Part shown: one piece after another, positions 34,040 to 44,833 of the stretch
Layout of the letters: each line of letters begins with the position of its first letter
Position numbering within the stretch: the first letter of the stretch is position 1
DNA from: Chlamydia trachomatis
GTDB lineage: Bacteria > Chlamydiota > Chlamydiia > Chlamydiales > Rhabdochlamydiaceae
DNA: 64,000 nucleotides
Direction of reading: 5' to 3'
Assembly (NCBI GenBank): GCA_945898205.1
Contig: CAMDHO010000002.1
Location: forward strand, 1-64,000
The notes under the pieces: model-generated
Told to the model about the DNA's origin: nothing
The model's database searches: none
Seen by the model: only the letters and a program-made list of their open reading frames with translations
Made by a program: the position numbers and the translations under genes

Positions 34040-35929
34040 TTAGACAGGACTCAAAACAAGGGATTGTATTTTCTGCACGCAATCCAGTAACTGAGCCCCC
34101 TTTGCGGGGACTGTAGATAAAAGAAGATACCCCTGATAATACTGTAAACCTTTTTTTGAAAGGAACACCACCCATTGAGATGAACTTAGATTCAATTCTT
34201 TTATACCCTCAGCAAGAAACCCCTTAATTTCTTCATTAAAAAACCTTGTCATGAGAACCATTCCAGATTTCTCTAAATGCACAGAAAAATCAAAAAACGA
34301 GTCCTCTTGAGTTAACATTTTTTGCCATTCATCATAGAGAACTTTTAAAAGGGAAGGATTAACTAAAGAACGCATTTCAACAGGATAAATGGAATGAAAA
34401 AAACCTTCTGAATCTATTTCATTACAAGAGTTTAACAATAAAGACTTAAACGTCTTTAAGTTTTCAGATTGTTTAGAAATCATGCCCCCATTGTAATCTC
34501 GAAATTCTCCAACAGCTAGTTCAATGGATTCTACGACAGCATGACGTGCCTTTAAAAGATCTACACTGTGATCGCTTCTTTTGTAAAAAGACTTAGGCAG
34601 TTTTAAACGAAATACAGTTGCTTCTTTAGGGTATTTACCTCTTATCAATCCCACATGCTTTACGCGATCCTCAATAAAACAAAAAGAATGATTCGTTTTT
34701 TTAAATAACTTTTGAATAGACGCTTCTTTTTCTAGTAAAACCCTAAGAAGCACAATTGTAAAAGTTAATTCAATATCAGCTTGTTCTTCAAAAGATATAA
34801 AAACTTGAGGAATGTCTTTTATATATTTCAATTCTTGAGAAAGTCTTATAATATTTTTCATTACCTCTTCTTCATTCCGCGGCATAAATAAGGTTGGCAT
34901 TAATTTTTCTACTTGATTTTCTAAGGCAAAAGGAAACTTCTTTCTTAATAGTTGGACATCCAAGGAAGAAAACTCGCAGTCTCCTTCCTTTTGAATTTCT
35001 AAATACAAGATCTGGATCCTTTCTTCTTTATGTAAATATACAAATAGAGACCCTTCTACAACTAAAGCGTCAGGCAGCTGCTCTTGAATTGCTTTTTCTA
35101 AATGGTGCTCTTCGAAGAGCTCGTGCTTTTTTAGAAAATTAATTCCAACAAAAATACCCAACACTTTTTGCATTCCAAAAGATCGATGCAACCTTACATG
35201 ATTCACCTTAAAACTAACGTGTCTTTTATCTGGAATTTTTTCGGTTACTTTTTTAATCCTTTTTCTAAAGAGATAAAATACATATACTATGCGGCTTAAA
35301 TGAGGGTGCTCACGAATTTTCTTAAACCCCTCCTTGCTTGAAAGAAAAAAATGTTGCATTTGACCAAATACATCATAATCAAAATCTTCAGGCCTCTTCT
35401 GAATTAAAGAAGCCACCCTGTCTTGGATTAAAGAATTTTTTTCCGAGGAAAAAAGCCCCCTATGCTCTAAAATCTTATGTGCTTGATAAGCAGAACTGGC
35501 CCCCAATTTAATTTCAGGCACAATTTGCGCAAAATTACGAACGACTCCTTCCAATTCCTGTCCCGAGTGAAGAAGAAACCTCATCTCACAAAAAGACAAT
35601 TTTTCTAATGGCCGTGTAGATATTGAAAAACTACTGTGAATAAAAAAATGAGAGCTCAGCCGCTGACCAGGAAGAAGCCATTTAGAAAGTAATTCATTAA
35701 AAAATTTATCAACGCCTGAAGACCGCAAGCAAATTAAAAATATAGAGCACTCTCTAAAATCCCCAGGAATAATTTCCATCTCTACAATTGGCAGGGAAGA
35801 AAAAACATTGGGCCCTTGTAAATCCACTTTTTTTCTTAAAGACTTTTGAATAATGGACTGAATAAGGTGCCGATGCCCAGAATCACCCAAACAATCGGCT
35901 ACAATATTTATAAAGGGAGAATCTGTCAT
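34040..35929 (-). CDS. Unrecognised 629-residue protein coupled to aspartokinase
   Basis: No known domain was found by eye. The protein has no signal peptide or membrane helix. It is rich in Phe, Leu, Glu and Lys, with alternating helical and beta-type segments, and a central basic patch (FRKRIKKVTEKIPDKRHVSFKVNHVRLHRSF). Its ATG overlaps the aspartokinase stop as ATGA, so translation is coupled. The length and coupling suggest a real cytosolic enzyme or scaffold. A hairpin-forming AATCTA/TTAGATT sits at the stop codon and may terminate the transcript. Confidence 0.75.
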   Translation of the reverse strand: MTDSPFINIVADCLGDSGHRHLIQSIIQKSLRKKVDLQGPNVFSSLPIVEMEIIPGDFRECSIFLICLRSSGVDKFFNELLSKWLLPGQRLSSHFFIHSSFSISTRPLEKLSFCEMRFLLHSGQELEGVVRNFAQIVPEIKLGASSAYQAHKILEHRGLFSSEKNSLIQDRVASLIQKRPEDFDYDVFGQMQHFFLSSKEGFKKIREHPHLSRIVYVFYLFRKRIKKVTEKIPDKRHVSFKVNHVRLHRSFGMQKVLGIFVGINFLKKHELFEEHHLEKAIQEQLPDALVVEGSLFVYLHKEERIQILYLEIQKEGDCEFSSLDVQLLRKKFPFALENQVEKLMPTLFMPRNEEEVMKNIIRLSQELKYIKDIPQVFISFEEQADIELTFTIVLLRVLLEKEASIQKLFKKTNHSFCFIEDRVKHVGLIRGKYPKEATVFRLKLPKSFYKRSDHSVDLLKARHAVVESIELAVGEFRDYNGGMISKQSENLKTFKSLLLNSCNEIDSEGFFHSIYPVEMRSLVNPSLLKVLYDEWQKMLTQEDSFFDFSVHLEKSGMVLMTRFFNEEIKGFLAEGIKELNLSSSQWVVFLSKKGLQYYQGYLLLSTVPAKGAQLLDCVQKIQSLVLSPV

Positions 35930-36720
35930 AAGGACACCCCTTCATATATAGGGGCAACTTGAACTCTTTCTATTTGAGTAGATGGTGCAATCCACGTCCC
36001 TTGAGGTAAATCATCGGTGGCTCTTTGGAAAGAAAGCACATGCAGAGGTATTTGATTCCTTTCAGCTAGCTCTACAGCCCGCACATGAAGAACTTTAGCC
36101 CCTTTCTTCACTATTTCTAAAGCATCTGAGTAGGAAAGAAAAGAAAACTTTACAGGATCTGTTGTTTTTTTGGGGTCTTCAGAATAAATTCCGTCAACAT
36201 CTTTAAAAAACTCAACTTTATCCGCAAATAAAGAAACCCCTAAAGCCACCGCTGAAGTATCCGATCCACCACGCCCTAATGTCGTGATTTCTCCCTGAGA
36301 GCTTACCCCTTGAAACCCCGCTACAATCACGACTTTCCCCTCTTTTAGATGTCTGAGTATTCGACTCGGCTTCACCTCAAGAATTCGAGCTTCAAAGTGC
36401 TCATTAGTTGTTAATATTCCTGATTGACTTCCTGTTAAGCTAATCGCTTCAACACCTTTCAAAGAAAGAGCCATAGCCAAAAGAGCAATACTAATTCTCT
36501 CTCCAACCGAAACCATCATATCTAATTCCCTTGCTGGAGGAAACGGGTGTACTTGCTTTGCTAAAGATAATAATTGATTTGTTGCACCTTCCATAGCACT
36601 GACTACTACTACAATATTTTCATATAACTTATATCGACTTATAACCAAATCGGCTACATGAGAGAACAATTCGGGCTTACAAACAGAGGCCCCCCCAAAT
36701 TTCATAATAATCGTAGACAT
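35926..36720 (-). CDS. lysC: Aspartate kinase lacking ACT domains
   Basis: The catalytic amino acid kinase domain is complete in 264 residues: IIMKFGGASVCKPE, VVVSAMEGATNQL, MMVSVGERISIALLA, VAGFQGVSSQGEITTLGRGGSDTSAVAL, FFKDVDGIYSEDPKK, LEIVKKGAKVLHVRAVELAERNQIPLHVLSF. Typical LysC proteins, including chlamydial ones, are about 430-450 residues because two ACT domains follow. Here the frame ends about 40 residues after the kinase core. The first committed step of the lysine/diaminopimelate pathway may thus lack feedback control. It is the first gene of the pair with the 629-residue protein. Confidence 0.88.
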   Translation of the reverse strand: MSTIIMKFGGASVCKPELFSHVADLVISRYKLYENIVVVVSAMEGATNQLLSLAKQVHPFPPARELDMMVSVGERISIALLAMALSLKGVEAISLTGSQSGILTTNEHFEARILEVKPSRILRHLKEGKVVIVAGFQGVSSQGEITTLGRGGSDTSAVALGVSLFADKVEFFKDVDGIYSEDPKKTTDPVKFSFLSYSDALEIVKKGAKVLHVRAVELAERNQIPLHVLSFQRATDDLPQGTWIAPSTQIERVQVAPIYEGVSL

Positions 36721-36909
36721 AAATCCACTCTAAAAATTTTAAAACACTTGAACTGATCCCATTATAATCAATTTTAACCCAGGAAAGAAAGGTCAAAAAA
36801 AGAAAATATATTCCATATAGGAGAAATGAGTTAAAAAAGAGCATTGATTTTTTACATTGTGATTGTTAGACTTCTCCCAATGAACCAAAACTCAGGAGAA
36901 ACCCTTAAC
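36721..36909. promoter_or_regulatory. Divergent promoter region between lysC and rpsA
   Basis: A TATAAT at 36763-36768 reads towards rpsA, with only a weak -35 (TAAAAC at 36740-36745, spacing 17). CAGGAGAAA at about 36892-36900 is the ribosome-binding site for rpsA. No other structure is visible. Confidence 0.35.
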
Positions 36910-38661
36910 ATGTCTAAAAATTCAAAATACGATTGGACCGATAGTCAAATAATCGACGACATCGCTTTTCAGGAAGAAGACGCTAACCAATTTAAAAAAT
37001 TATTACAGAAAAAAGAAGAGAACTCAACAGAAGGTTGCATTGCATCCATGAGTTCCGGCCAAATCCTAAAGGGAACTATTGTAGAGATAACAAAGGATTT
37101 TGTTGTTATCGACGTGGGTCTAAAATCTGAAGGACTAGTGCCAATTAGTGAATTCTCAGACCTTAAAGAACTTATTTTAGGTGGCGAATCTGAAGTTTAT
37201 CTCGACCAAACAGAAGGTGCAGACGGCCAAATTATTCTTTCTCGTGAAAAAGCAAGAAGACAAAGACAATGGGAACACATTAGCACTAACTGCAATGAAG
37301 GATCTATTGTTCGAGGAAAAGTCATACGTAAAGTCAAGGGTGGCTTGATGGTAGATATTGGGATGGAAGCTTTCCTTCCTGGATCTCAGATCGATAATAA
37401 GCGAATTAAGAATCTCGACGAATATATTGGTCATGAATTTGAATTTAAAATCCTAAAAATCAACGGCGAAAGAAAAAACATTGTTGTTTCTCGTCGTGAA
37501 ATTTTAGAAGAAGAAAGAATTTCAAGAAAAGCTGAACTCTTAGACAATATCCAAGAAGGTGAAATCCGCATCGGCGTCGTAAAAAACATTACAGATTTCG
37601 GTGTATTCCTTGATCTTGATGGAATTGATGGACTCCTCCACATTACAGACATGACATGGAAAAGAATTAAACATCCTTCTGAAATGGTTCAACTAGGCCA
37701 AGAATTAGAAGTTGTTATCTTACATGTTGATAAAGAAAAAGGGCGAGTAGCTCTTGGAATGAAGCAAAAAGAAACTAATCCATGGGAAGAAATCGAAAAA
37801 AGATATCCTGTTGGAACAAAAGTACATGGAAAAATTGTCAACTTAGTTCCTTACGGTGCTTTTATTGAAATTGAAGCTGGAATCGAAGGTCTTATTCACG
37901 TTTCCGAAATGTCTTGGGTAAAGAACGTTTCAGATCCTTGTGAAATTGTAAAAAAAGGTGATGAAGTAGACGCAATCGTTCTTTCCATCCAGAAAGAAGA
38001 AGGGAAGATCTCTTTAGGGATCAAGCAAACTGGAAAAAATCCTTGGGACAATGTTGATGAAAAATATCCTATTGGAAGTGTTGTTCAAGCTGAAATTCGC
38101 AATTTAACCAACTATGGCGCCTTTGTAGAGCTAGAGCCTGGAATTGACGGACTCATTCACATTTCAGATTTAAGCTGGATCAAAAAAATATCGCACCCAT
38201 CTGAAGTTCTGAAAAAAGGTGATAAAGTAGACTCTATCGTTTTGTCAGTAGATAAAGAAAGCAAAAAGATTACTCTAGGAATAAAACAACTCACTAATAA
38301 TCCTTGGGAATCCATTGAGAAAAAAATTCCAGTTGGAAGCCTTGTAGAGGGTGTTGTTTCTAAAATTACAGCCTTTGGCGCCTTTGTAGAACTAACGAAT
38401 GGAATTGAAGCACTTGTTCACGTAACAGAAATATCTGACCAACCTTTTGGGAAAATAGAAGATGCTGTGAATAAAGGCGATGTTATTACAGCAAAAGTCA
38501 TCAAACTAGATCCTGAACATAAAAAAATTGCTTTATCTATGAAAGAACATATTATAGATGAAAATAAATACAACCGAGATGACATTGTTATAGGAGATTC
38601 CAAAGCTTCTCCTAAAAAGAAAAAGAAAGAAGAATCTAAGGAAGAAAGCGAAGAAGGCTAA
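36910..38661 (+). CDS. rpsA: 30S ribosomal protein S1
   Basis: About 583 residues with six S1 (OB-fold) repeats; repeats 3-6 are the most alike ([82 protein letters not shown]). The C-terminus is Lys/Glu-rich ([15 protein letters not shown]). S1 holds mRNA on the small subunit. The start at 36910 is chosen over 36844/36880 because AGGAG precedes it. Gene order rpsA-nusA-infB is chlamydial. Confidence 0.95.
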   Translation: MSKNSKYDWTDSQIIDDIAFQEEDANQFKKLLQKKEENSTEGCIASMSSGQILKGTIVEITKDFVVIDVGLKSEGLVPISEFSDLKELILGGESEVYLDQTEGADGQIILSREKARRQRQWEHISTNCNEGSIVRGKVIRKVKGGLMVDIGMEAFLPGSQIDNKRIKNLDEYIGHEFEFKILKINGERKNIVVSRREILEEERISRKAELLDNIQEGEIRIGVVKNITDFGVFLDLDGIDGLLHITDMTWKRIKHPSEMVQLGQELEVVILHVDKEKGRVALGMKQKETNPWEEIEKRYPVGTKVHGKIVNLVPYGAFIEIEAGIEGLIHVSEMSWVKNVSDPCEIVKKGDEVDAIVLSIQKEEGKISLGIKQTGKNPWDNVDEKYPIGSVVQAEIRNLTNYGAFVELEPGIDGLIHISDLSWIKKISHPSEVLKKGDKVDSIVLSVDKESKKITLGIKQLTNNPWESIEKKIPVGSLVEGVVSKITAFGAFVELTNGIEALVHVTEISDQPFGKIEDAVNKGDVITAKVIKLDPEHKKIALSMKEHIIDENKYNRDDIVIGDSKASPKKKKKEESKEESEEG

Positions 38662-38690
38662 CCTTTTATAGCTTTTACCGAATGAAAGCC

Positions 38691-38732
38691 AAATTCACTT
38701 AGGCAATTCTTTTGAATTGCCTAAGTGAATTT
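38691..38732 (+). terminator. Strong rho-independent terminator after rpsA
   Basis: A perfect 19-bp stem (38691-38709 pairs with 38714-38732) has a TTTT loop and ends in ...GAATTT. It separates rpsA from the nusA operon. Confidence 0.85.
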
Positions 38733-38885
38733 ATACCAGATGTTTTTTGATGGTTGATTAGATAAACCGTTAATTAACATTGAAAATGATATATTCCCCA
38801 GATAACTGGGCATTGCGAATAATCGCTTTAAGGGGGGGCATCTATTCCCCATTTTTTAACTTAATAGAGGAGCACGCTTCCTCCG

Positions 38886-38900
38886 ACAGTTTAAAACTGT
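38886..38900. promoter_or_regulatory. Palindrome in the nusA leader
   Basis: ACAGTTTAAAACTGT is a perfect 7-1-7 palindrome 23 bp before the nusA ATG. It could be an operator or part of an RNA hairpin controlling the nusA-infB operon; there is no direct evidence for either. Confidence 0.3.
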
Positions 38901-38922
38901 AGGTTTCCGCGTGTTAATTTTA

Positions 38923-40194
38923 ATGAATAAAGATTTAGTCGCCATTTTCGAATACCTTGAACGAGAAAAAGGAATCAAAAGGCATATTATCATTAGTGCT
39001 ATCGAAGAAGCTCTCCGGGCTGCGGCTCGAAAAAGTGTGAAGAATCTTATCAATGTATCTGTTAGCATTAATCACAAAACAGGCGCTATTGAAGTCATAG
39101 CTCAAAAAGAAGTCGTCGATGTTGTAACCATTCCCGACGAAGAAATTTCTTTAGAAGACGCTCAAGTTCTTGACCCAAATGCTGAAATTGGACAATGGAT
39201 TGATTTAACTGTTACACCTGCAGACTTTGGGCGCGTTGCCGCACAAGCTGCAAGACAAATTATTTCTCAAAAGATTAAAGGGGCAGAAAGAGATGTAATC
39301 TATGAGGAATACCGTCACCGGATCAATGAAATCATTTCTGGCACTGTAAAGCGCGTTATAAAGGGCTCTACTCTCATCGTTGATTTAGGAAAAGTAGAAG
39401 GGATTCTTCCTGATCGCTTTTATCCAAAAACAGAAAAATACGCTGTTGGGGAACGTGTTCAAGCTCTTTTATACGAAGTAAAAGACACTGAAAATGGCGG
39501 CGCTGAAGTTGTTCTTTCAAGAAGTCATCCTGAATTTGTAGGGCAACTATTTCTATTAGAAGTTCCAGAGTTAAAAGATGGAACTATAACTATTGAAAGA
39601 ATCGTACGAGATCCCGGATATCGAACCAAGCTAGCAGTTAGCTCTTCCGATTCTAGAGTTGATCCTGTTGGAGCATGTGTTGGAGTTCGAGGAACTCGAG
39701 TAAAAAACATCATTAGAGAATTGAATAATGAAAAAATTGACATTATGCCCTATTCAGATGATCCTATTAAGCTTCTTCAAAATTCCTTATCTCCTATTGA
39801 AGCAAAAAAACTCTTTCTTTCTGAAGATAAGAAAGCTGTTTTTGTGGTTGTAGATGATGAACAATACCCTATAGTCCTTGGGAAAAGAGGCATGAATGCT
39901 CGCCTCAATGGAGAACTTATAGGATTAGAGATTCAAATTCAAAAATGGAGCGAATATCAAGATTCAATGAAAATTGAAAGAGATCAATTAGTATCTCAAG
40001 ACGATCCAGAACTTGATCAAGAATTAACAATCGAAGGACTTAGCCCTTTAATTGTAGAATGCTTGATTAGTGCAGGATACGACACATTAAGAAAAGTGTT
40101 AAGTGCGACAACTCTAGAGCTATCCGCCATCCCTGAAATTAGCATGGAAATGGCAGACAACATCTTAGAGAAAATTAGAAAAAAAAGGACATAA
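38923..40194 (+). CDS. nusA: Transcription termination/antitermination factor NusA
   Basis: About 423 residues: N-terminal RNA-polymerase-binding domain (MNKDLVAIFEYLEREKGIKR), an S1 domain (ISGTVKRVIKGSTLIVDLGKVEGILPDRFY), KH1 (DPVGACVGVRGTRVKNIIRELNNEKIDI), KH2 (FVVVDDEQYPIVLGKRGMNARLNGELIGLEIQI) and a C-terminal helix-hairpin-helix-like part. The start at ATG 38923 matches the usual MNKDL start; GTG 38911 is less likely. No rimP gene lies upstream, as in chlamydiae. Confidence 0.95.
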   Translation: MNKDLVAIFEYLEREKGIKRHIIISAIEEALRAAARKSVKNLINVSVSINHKTGAIEVIAQKEVVDVVTIPDEEISLEDAQVLDPNAEIGQWIDLTVTPADFGRVAAQAARQIISQKIKGAERDVIYEEYRHRINEIISGTVKRVIKGSTLIVDLGKVEGILPDRFYPKTEKYAVGERVQALLYEVKDTENGGAEVVLSRSHPEFVGQLFLLEVPELKDGTITIERIVRDPGYRTKLAVSSSDSRVDPVGACVGVRGTRVKNIIRELNNEKIDIMPYSDDPIKLLQNSLSPIEAKKLFLSEDKKAVFVVVDDEQYPIVLGKRGMNARLNGELIGLEIQIQKWSEYQDSMKIERDQLVSQDDPELDQELTIEGLSPLIVECLISAGYDTLRKVLSATTLELSAIPEISMEMADNILEKIRKKRT

Positions 40195-40197
40195 CCG

Positions 40198-42888
40198 TTG
40201 GCCAAAAACCTGAAACTCAATATTAAAAATACGCAATTAGCGGAAGCTCTAAAACTTAATCTCCCCAAAAAACCTGCTGTGGGAAAAAAGGCAAAAGAAG
40301 TTTCAGCTGAGGAACCGGCCGAGACAGCCTCTGTTCCTACGCCTTTGGAAACGGTTAGTTTACCTCTACCTAAGAACGACGAAGTAGCTAAGGTTGAGGT
40401 TCCTATTGAAGCTCCGCTTGATATCAAAACTCCTGAAGCTAGGATTTCCGAACAAATGACTGTTCAACCAGAAAAACAAGAAGAAGCCTCTCCTCAAAAA
40501 AGGATGCTACCTGGATTTGTTAAAAAAAGTCCCGATTATTCTAGACCGCAAGAACCCCGGTCCTATCCTAGAAAAGATGCGGATAATGCAGCGCCTCAAA
40601 GACCTTCTGAAAGCAGACCTGCCTATCCTCAGCGTCCTTTCCAAGACAGATCTTCTGAAAGCAGACCCGCATATACTCCGCGACCGCCTCTAGATCGTCC
40701 TGCTTCAACAACACCTGCTTCGACAACGCCTTCGTCTTCTACGGGAGCTGCTTATCCAGTAGGGCCTAATTATCCTGTAAAAAGAACTGGACCCCCTCCT
40801 GCTGCCAGACCTCCTTTTAGAAGAGAAACCACCACTGAATTTAAACCATTCCTCAGTAGAAAACCAATTATTCCGATTAAAGAACCTAGTTTAAAAGAAA
40901 TCCCTCAGCAACATCAGGTTTATAAAAAACCTGGAGCACAAGCTGGCGACTTTAATAAAAAAGTAGTTCCTGGGAAAGAAGTTAAACCCTTAAAGAAAAC
41001 CTCTTTTGATTCAAGGGATAAGCAAGGGCTTAGATCTTTTGATGATGAAAAATGGAAAAAACGTCGCCCCATTAAAACAAAAAGTCAACTTGCAGAAGAA
41101 GTTATCCGACCTAAACAACTTAAGATTAGACTTCCCATTACAATTAAAGATCTAGCTGTTGAGATGAAACTTAAAGCTTCTCAACTCGTGGCAAAACTCT
41201 TTATGCAAGGTGTTGTTGCTACATTGAATGATTACCTTGATGATGAAACGACTATTCAACTTCTTGGACAGGACTTTGAGTGTGAAATTACAATCGATAC
41301 AACAGAAGAAAAGCGATTACGTATCACAGATAAAACAATTAAAGAAGAGATTCTCGAGACTGACAGTTCTCTTCTTCTATTAAGACCCCCTGTTGTTACT
41401 TTCATGGGGCACGTAGATCATGGCAAAACAAGCCTTATTGATGCTATCCGAAAGACTAATACTGCCGCTACAGAAGCTGGCGCGATCACTCAACACATTG
41501 GAGCTTTTAAATGCCATACGGCTATTGGGGAAATTACAATCCTTGACACTCCGGGCCATGAAGCCTTTTCAGCTATGAGAGAACGTGGGGCTGATGTCAC
41601 CGATATCGTCGTTTTGGTTGTTGCTGGTGATGAAGGGATTAAACAACAAACAATTGAGGCTATACAACAAGCTCAAAAAGCAAACGTCCCTCTTATTGTT
41701 GCTTTAAACAAATGTGACAAACCCAACTTTGATCCAGAAACTGCATACCGTCAACTTGCAGATCAAAATCTTCTACCTGAAGCTTGGGGTGGAGCTGTTA
41801 TCACAGTTAATTGCTCGGCTGTATCTGGAGCTGGGATCAAAGATCTTTTGGAAATGCTTGCTTTACAGTCTGAAATTTTAGAGCTGCGTGCCAATCCAAA
41901 CTCTAGAGCTCGTGGTAGCGTAATTGAATCTGAAATGCATAAAGGACTTGGGACTATTGCAACTCTTCTTGTTCAAAACGGAACACTTCGAGTTGGAGAT
42001 GCTCTTGTATTTGACCAATTTTACGCACGAGTCAAAACTATGCATGATGAAGACGGAAAAGAACTGCTTTCTGCAGGTCCTTCTACCCCTGTAAAAATTA
42101 CAGGCCTTTCTGGATTTCCTGACGCCGGCAGTGAGTTTATTGCCGTAAAAGATGAAAAAGAGGCTAAAGACATTTCTGAAAAGAGAAATGAAGGCCGTCA
42201 GCTGAAAGTTCTTCATCAAATTAAGAATACCTCACTAGAGAACTTATTACAAAATAAAGCCGATGCGGCCTGTAAAAAAACAATTAATCTTATTTTAAAA
42301 GCTGACGTACAAGGATCTTTAGCTGCTTTAAAAACCTCTTTACGCAAAATCCCTTCTACTAAAGTAGAACTTAACTTTGTCTCTGAAGGAGTCGGAGAGA
42401 TTTCCGAGTCGGATATTCTATTTGCAGCAACGTCCAAAGCTACAATTTTGGGATTCCATACAAAAATAGAAAGTCACGCAGAAAATCTAATTAAGCAAAA
42501 TAAAATTACTATTTGCCTCCACGACATTATCTATCACGCTGTGGATGATATAAAAAAGATCATGCTTGCAAGCCTAGACAAAATTGCACAAGAAAATGAA
42601 AGAGGAGAAGCTAGTGTAAAAACGGTCTTCAAATCTTCTCAACTCGGTAATATTGCAGGATGTCAAGTAGCTGACGGAACCATTAAAAGAAGTTATCATG
42701 CGCGACTAGTTCGTAATAAAGAAGTCATTTGGAAAGGTCCTATTGCTTCTTTAAAACGTATGAAAGAAGACGTAAAAGAAGTATTAAAAGGATATGAATG
42801 TGGAATTCTTCTTCAAGGATTCACTGACTTTAAAGAAGGTGACGTTATTCAATCCTACGAAATCACTTACCTTCAACAGGAACTTTAA
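40198..42888 (+). CDS. infB: Translation initiation factor IF-2
   Basis: An 896-residue protein. Residues 1-300 are low-complexity and rich in Pro, Arg, Ser and Lys, with loose repeats ([30 protein letters not shown]). An IF2_N domain follows, then the GTPase: [41 protein letters not shown], then domains II-IV. It brings fMet-tRNA to the 30S subunit. The start codon is TTG at 40198, three bases after the nusA stop, with AGGA upstream. Confidence 0.96.
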   Translation: MAKNLKLNIKNTQLAEALKLNLPKKPAVGKKAKEVSAEEPAETASVPTPLETVSLPLPKNDEVAKVEVPIEAPLDIKTPEARISEQMTVQPEKQEEASPQKRMLPGFVKKSPDYSRPQEPRSYPRKDADNAAPQRPSESRPAYPQRPFQDRSSESRPAYTPRPPLDRPASTTPASTTPSSSTGAAYPVGPNYPVKRTGPPPAARPPFRRETTTEFKPFLSRKPIIPIKEPSLKEIPQQHQVYKKPGAQAGDFNKKVVPGKEVKPLKKTSFDSRDKQGLRSFDDEKWKKRRPIKTKSQLAEEVIRPKQLKIRLPITIKDLAVEMKLKASQLVAKLFMQGVVATLNDYLDDETTIQLLGQDFECEITIDTTEEKRLRITDKTIKEEILETDSSLLLLRPPVVTFMGHVDHGKTSLIDAIRKTNTAATEAGAITQHIGAFKCHTAIGEITILDTPGHEAFSAMRERGADVTDIVVLVVAGDEGIKQQTIEAIQQAQKANVPLIVALNKCDKPNFDPETAYRQLADQNLLPEAWGGAVITVNCSAVSGAGIKDLLEMLALQSEILELRANPNSRARGSVIESEMHKGLGTIATLLVQNGTLRVGDALVFDQFYARVKTMHDEDGKELLSAGPSTPVKITGLSGFPDAGSEFIAVKDEKEAKDISEKRNEGRQLKVLHQIKNTSLENLLQNKADAACKKTINLILKADVQGSLAALKTSLRKIPSTKVELNFVSEGVGEISESDILFAATSKATILGFHTKIESHAENLIKQNKITICLHDIIYHAVDDIKKIMLASLDKIAQENERGEASVKTVFKSSQLGNIAGCQVADGTIKRSYHARLVRNKEVIWKGPIASLKRMKEDVKEVLKGYECGILLQGFTDFKEGDVIQSYEITYLQQEL

Positions 42889-42896
42889 AAAAATAT

Positions 42897-43283
42897 ATGC
42901 CTCCAAGAAAACGTTCAGTTAGATTAAACTCCCTCTTAAAAGAGGTAATTTCAGAAGTTGTACGCAATGATGTCAGAGATCCTAGATTAGGATCTCTGGT
43001 CACTGTAACTTCTGTAGATATCACAAATGATTTACAATTTGCTAAAGTGTATATCAGTGTGATCGGCTCTCCAGAAGAAAAAAAAGAGACAATTGAAGCT
43101 CTTCAATCCGCTGCTGGATTTGTTGCAATCCTCTCATCTAGAAAAGTTGTCATGCGGTTTTTTCCCGCTTTGACTTTTAAACTGGATGAATCTGTAGACA
43201 AATACATGGCTATTGACAATCTTTTAGGAAGACTTAATGCAGAACAAAACACAAGGCCATCTACCCGTGAATCTACTGAATAG
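42897..43283 (+). CDS. rbfA: Ribosome-binding factor A
   Basis: A 128-residue KH-fold protein with VRLNSLLKEVISEVVRNDVRDPRLGSLVTVTSVDITNDLQFAKVYISVIG, the family core. It assists 16S rRNA 5'-end maturation. It starts 8 bp after infB and overlaps truB by 47 bp. Confidence 0.95.
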   Translation: MPPRKRSVRLNSLLKEVISEVVRNDVRDPRLGSLVTVTSVDITNDLQFAKVYISVIGSPEEKKETIEALQSAAGFVAILSSRKVVMRFFPALTFKLDESVDKYMAIDNLLGRLNAEQNTRPSTRESTE

Positions 43284-43986
43284 TCCCGCTGGAGTCCTCT
43301 TGCTAAACAAGCCTAAAGGGAAAACTTCTTTTAGTCTTGTTTCAGCACTACGTAAAGCATGTAACGTACAAAAAGTAGGACATGCAGGCACTCTTGATCC
43401 TTTTGCTTCTGGGGTGATGATCCTTCTTGTCGGAAAACAATTCACACGTCTTTCCGACCGTTTTCTACTTCAAAACAAAGAATATGAGGCAACTTTACGT
43501 CTTGGGATTCGAACAGATTCTTATGACTGTGATGGTAAAATCCTTCAAGAATCTACCGTTATCCCCTCTCAAGAATCTATCTTAGAAATTCTTTCAACTT
43601 TCCAAGGTGATCTTTTACAGATTCCTCCTATGTTTTCAGCAAAAAAAGTTAACGGAAAAAAGCTTTATGAACTTGCTCGTAAGGGCATTGAAATCGAAAG
43701 AGCTGCCGTTTCCGTAAATGTCCAAATTCAATTTATAAGCTACGACTACCCTTCCCTTAAAATTCATGTAGCTTGCTCTAAAGGCACCTATATCAGAAGT
43801 TTAGCAGAAGATATCGGTATAGCTTTAACTTGTGGGGCTCATCTATCAGATCTTATGCGCACAAAGTCAGGAGATTTCCATCTTAAGGACTGCTTTGACG
43901 GATCTCTTCTTTCCACTCCCGGCATTGCATCCTCCCTTCCTTTTCTTTCTGTATCTGATCTTCCTTTTTTACAAAGTCTAGATTGA
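43237..43986 (+). CDS. truB: tRNA pseudouridine(55) synthase TruB
   Basis: The 249 residues contain GVLLLNKPKGKTSFSLVSALRKA, KVGHAGTLDPFASGVM with the catalytic Asp, YEATLRLGIRTDSYDCDG, PPMFSAKKVNGKKLYELARKGIE and CSKGTYIRSLAEDIG. It makes pseudouridine 55 in the tRNA T loop. The ATG at 43237 has AGGA upstream and lies inside rbfA (47-bp overlap). It is shorter than E. coli TruB (~314) because it lacks the C-terminal PUA extension. Confidence 0.94.
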   Translation: MQNKTQGHLPVNLLNSPAGVLLLNKPKGKTSFSLVSALRKACNVQKVGHAGTLDPFASGVMILLVGKQFTRLSDRFLLQNKEYEATLRLGIRTDSYDCDGKILQESTVIPSQESILEILSTFQGDLLQIPPMFSAKKVNGKKLYELARKGIEIERAAVSVNVQIQFISYDYPSLKIHVACSKGTYIRSLAEDIGIALTCGAHLSDLMRTKSGDFHLKDCFDGSLLSTPGIASSLPFLSVSDLPFLQSLD

Positions 43987-44833
43987 AAATGAAAAATATT
44001 TAGATTTTACAGTTTTTTTCCCTTCTAGTTAGCATTGACTATCTACTGCTGTTATAAGCAGTTCGACCCGTCTTCTAAATCCTTGGGCTATTAGCTCTTC
44101 TTACGCTGCATTATTAACCTCCCCTTCACCCAAGTTAAGTGGCATGCTCTATGAAAACCGTGATGAAGTTGACCTCTTTCGTCACTAGAATTAAAAATTA
44201 GACGACCGTTTTTACAGAGTTTAGAATTTGACTTGATATGTTGAGAGCCTTATAAACCTAGAAACAGCATAAATAGCACGCTCGTAGGTGTATTTTACTT
44301 TCATAAACACCTTATATTAAGAGGTAAAAGCGTCTATAAAACATCCCGCCTGAGACCGAATTTCAATCTCGCAAAGAGTGAACTGCATAAAATTAATTTA
44401 AATTATTGATGTTTATATATTTACGCCTTTATTTTCAGGGAAATTGAAGCGAATCTGCTGTTTCTAGGATAAATTAAGCTTTGATTTTCTTCCGCTTTTT
44501 TTGGCTTCTGTCATAAAGAGTTTTTCCCTCTTCACTATTAGCCCGAGTTTCCCACGAAAACCTCTCTATGATAAGTTTGTAAACATCTAAAGATTAAAGC
44601 ATTGCAACGCTTCAGTAAAGTTTCTTTAGTCATTCATCTTAAGTAACTTAAAAACTTTTAACTTCTTTAGTGTCAATAAATCTTCACTAGACAGGAAATC
44701 AAAAGAAACTGGAGAGAGTAAGCAGATCTTTTAGATTGGGTAAAACACGATTATAGAACGATAGACAGTAAAAAAAAATTTAACTAGTTCTGGCATCAAA
44801 ATAGTAGCACAATAAATGCAACTGGATTAACTT
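43987..44833. other. Long non-coding stretch between truB and the DUF3050 gene
   Basis: No frame, tRNA or known RNA is visible over ~850 bp. In Chlamydia ribF follows truB; I see no trace of it here. The only structured feature is GAGAGTAAGCAGATCT at 44714-44729, one half of a long-range inverted repeat. The stretch looks like decayed DNA. Confidence 0.5.
44714..44729 (+). repeat. 16-bp inverted repeat, left copy
   Basis: It is the exact reverse complement of 46201-46216. The pair encloses the DUF3050 gene and the group II intron domain V; the right copy lies at the intron 3' end. Confidence 0.65.
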
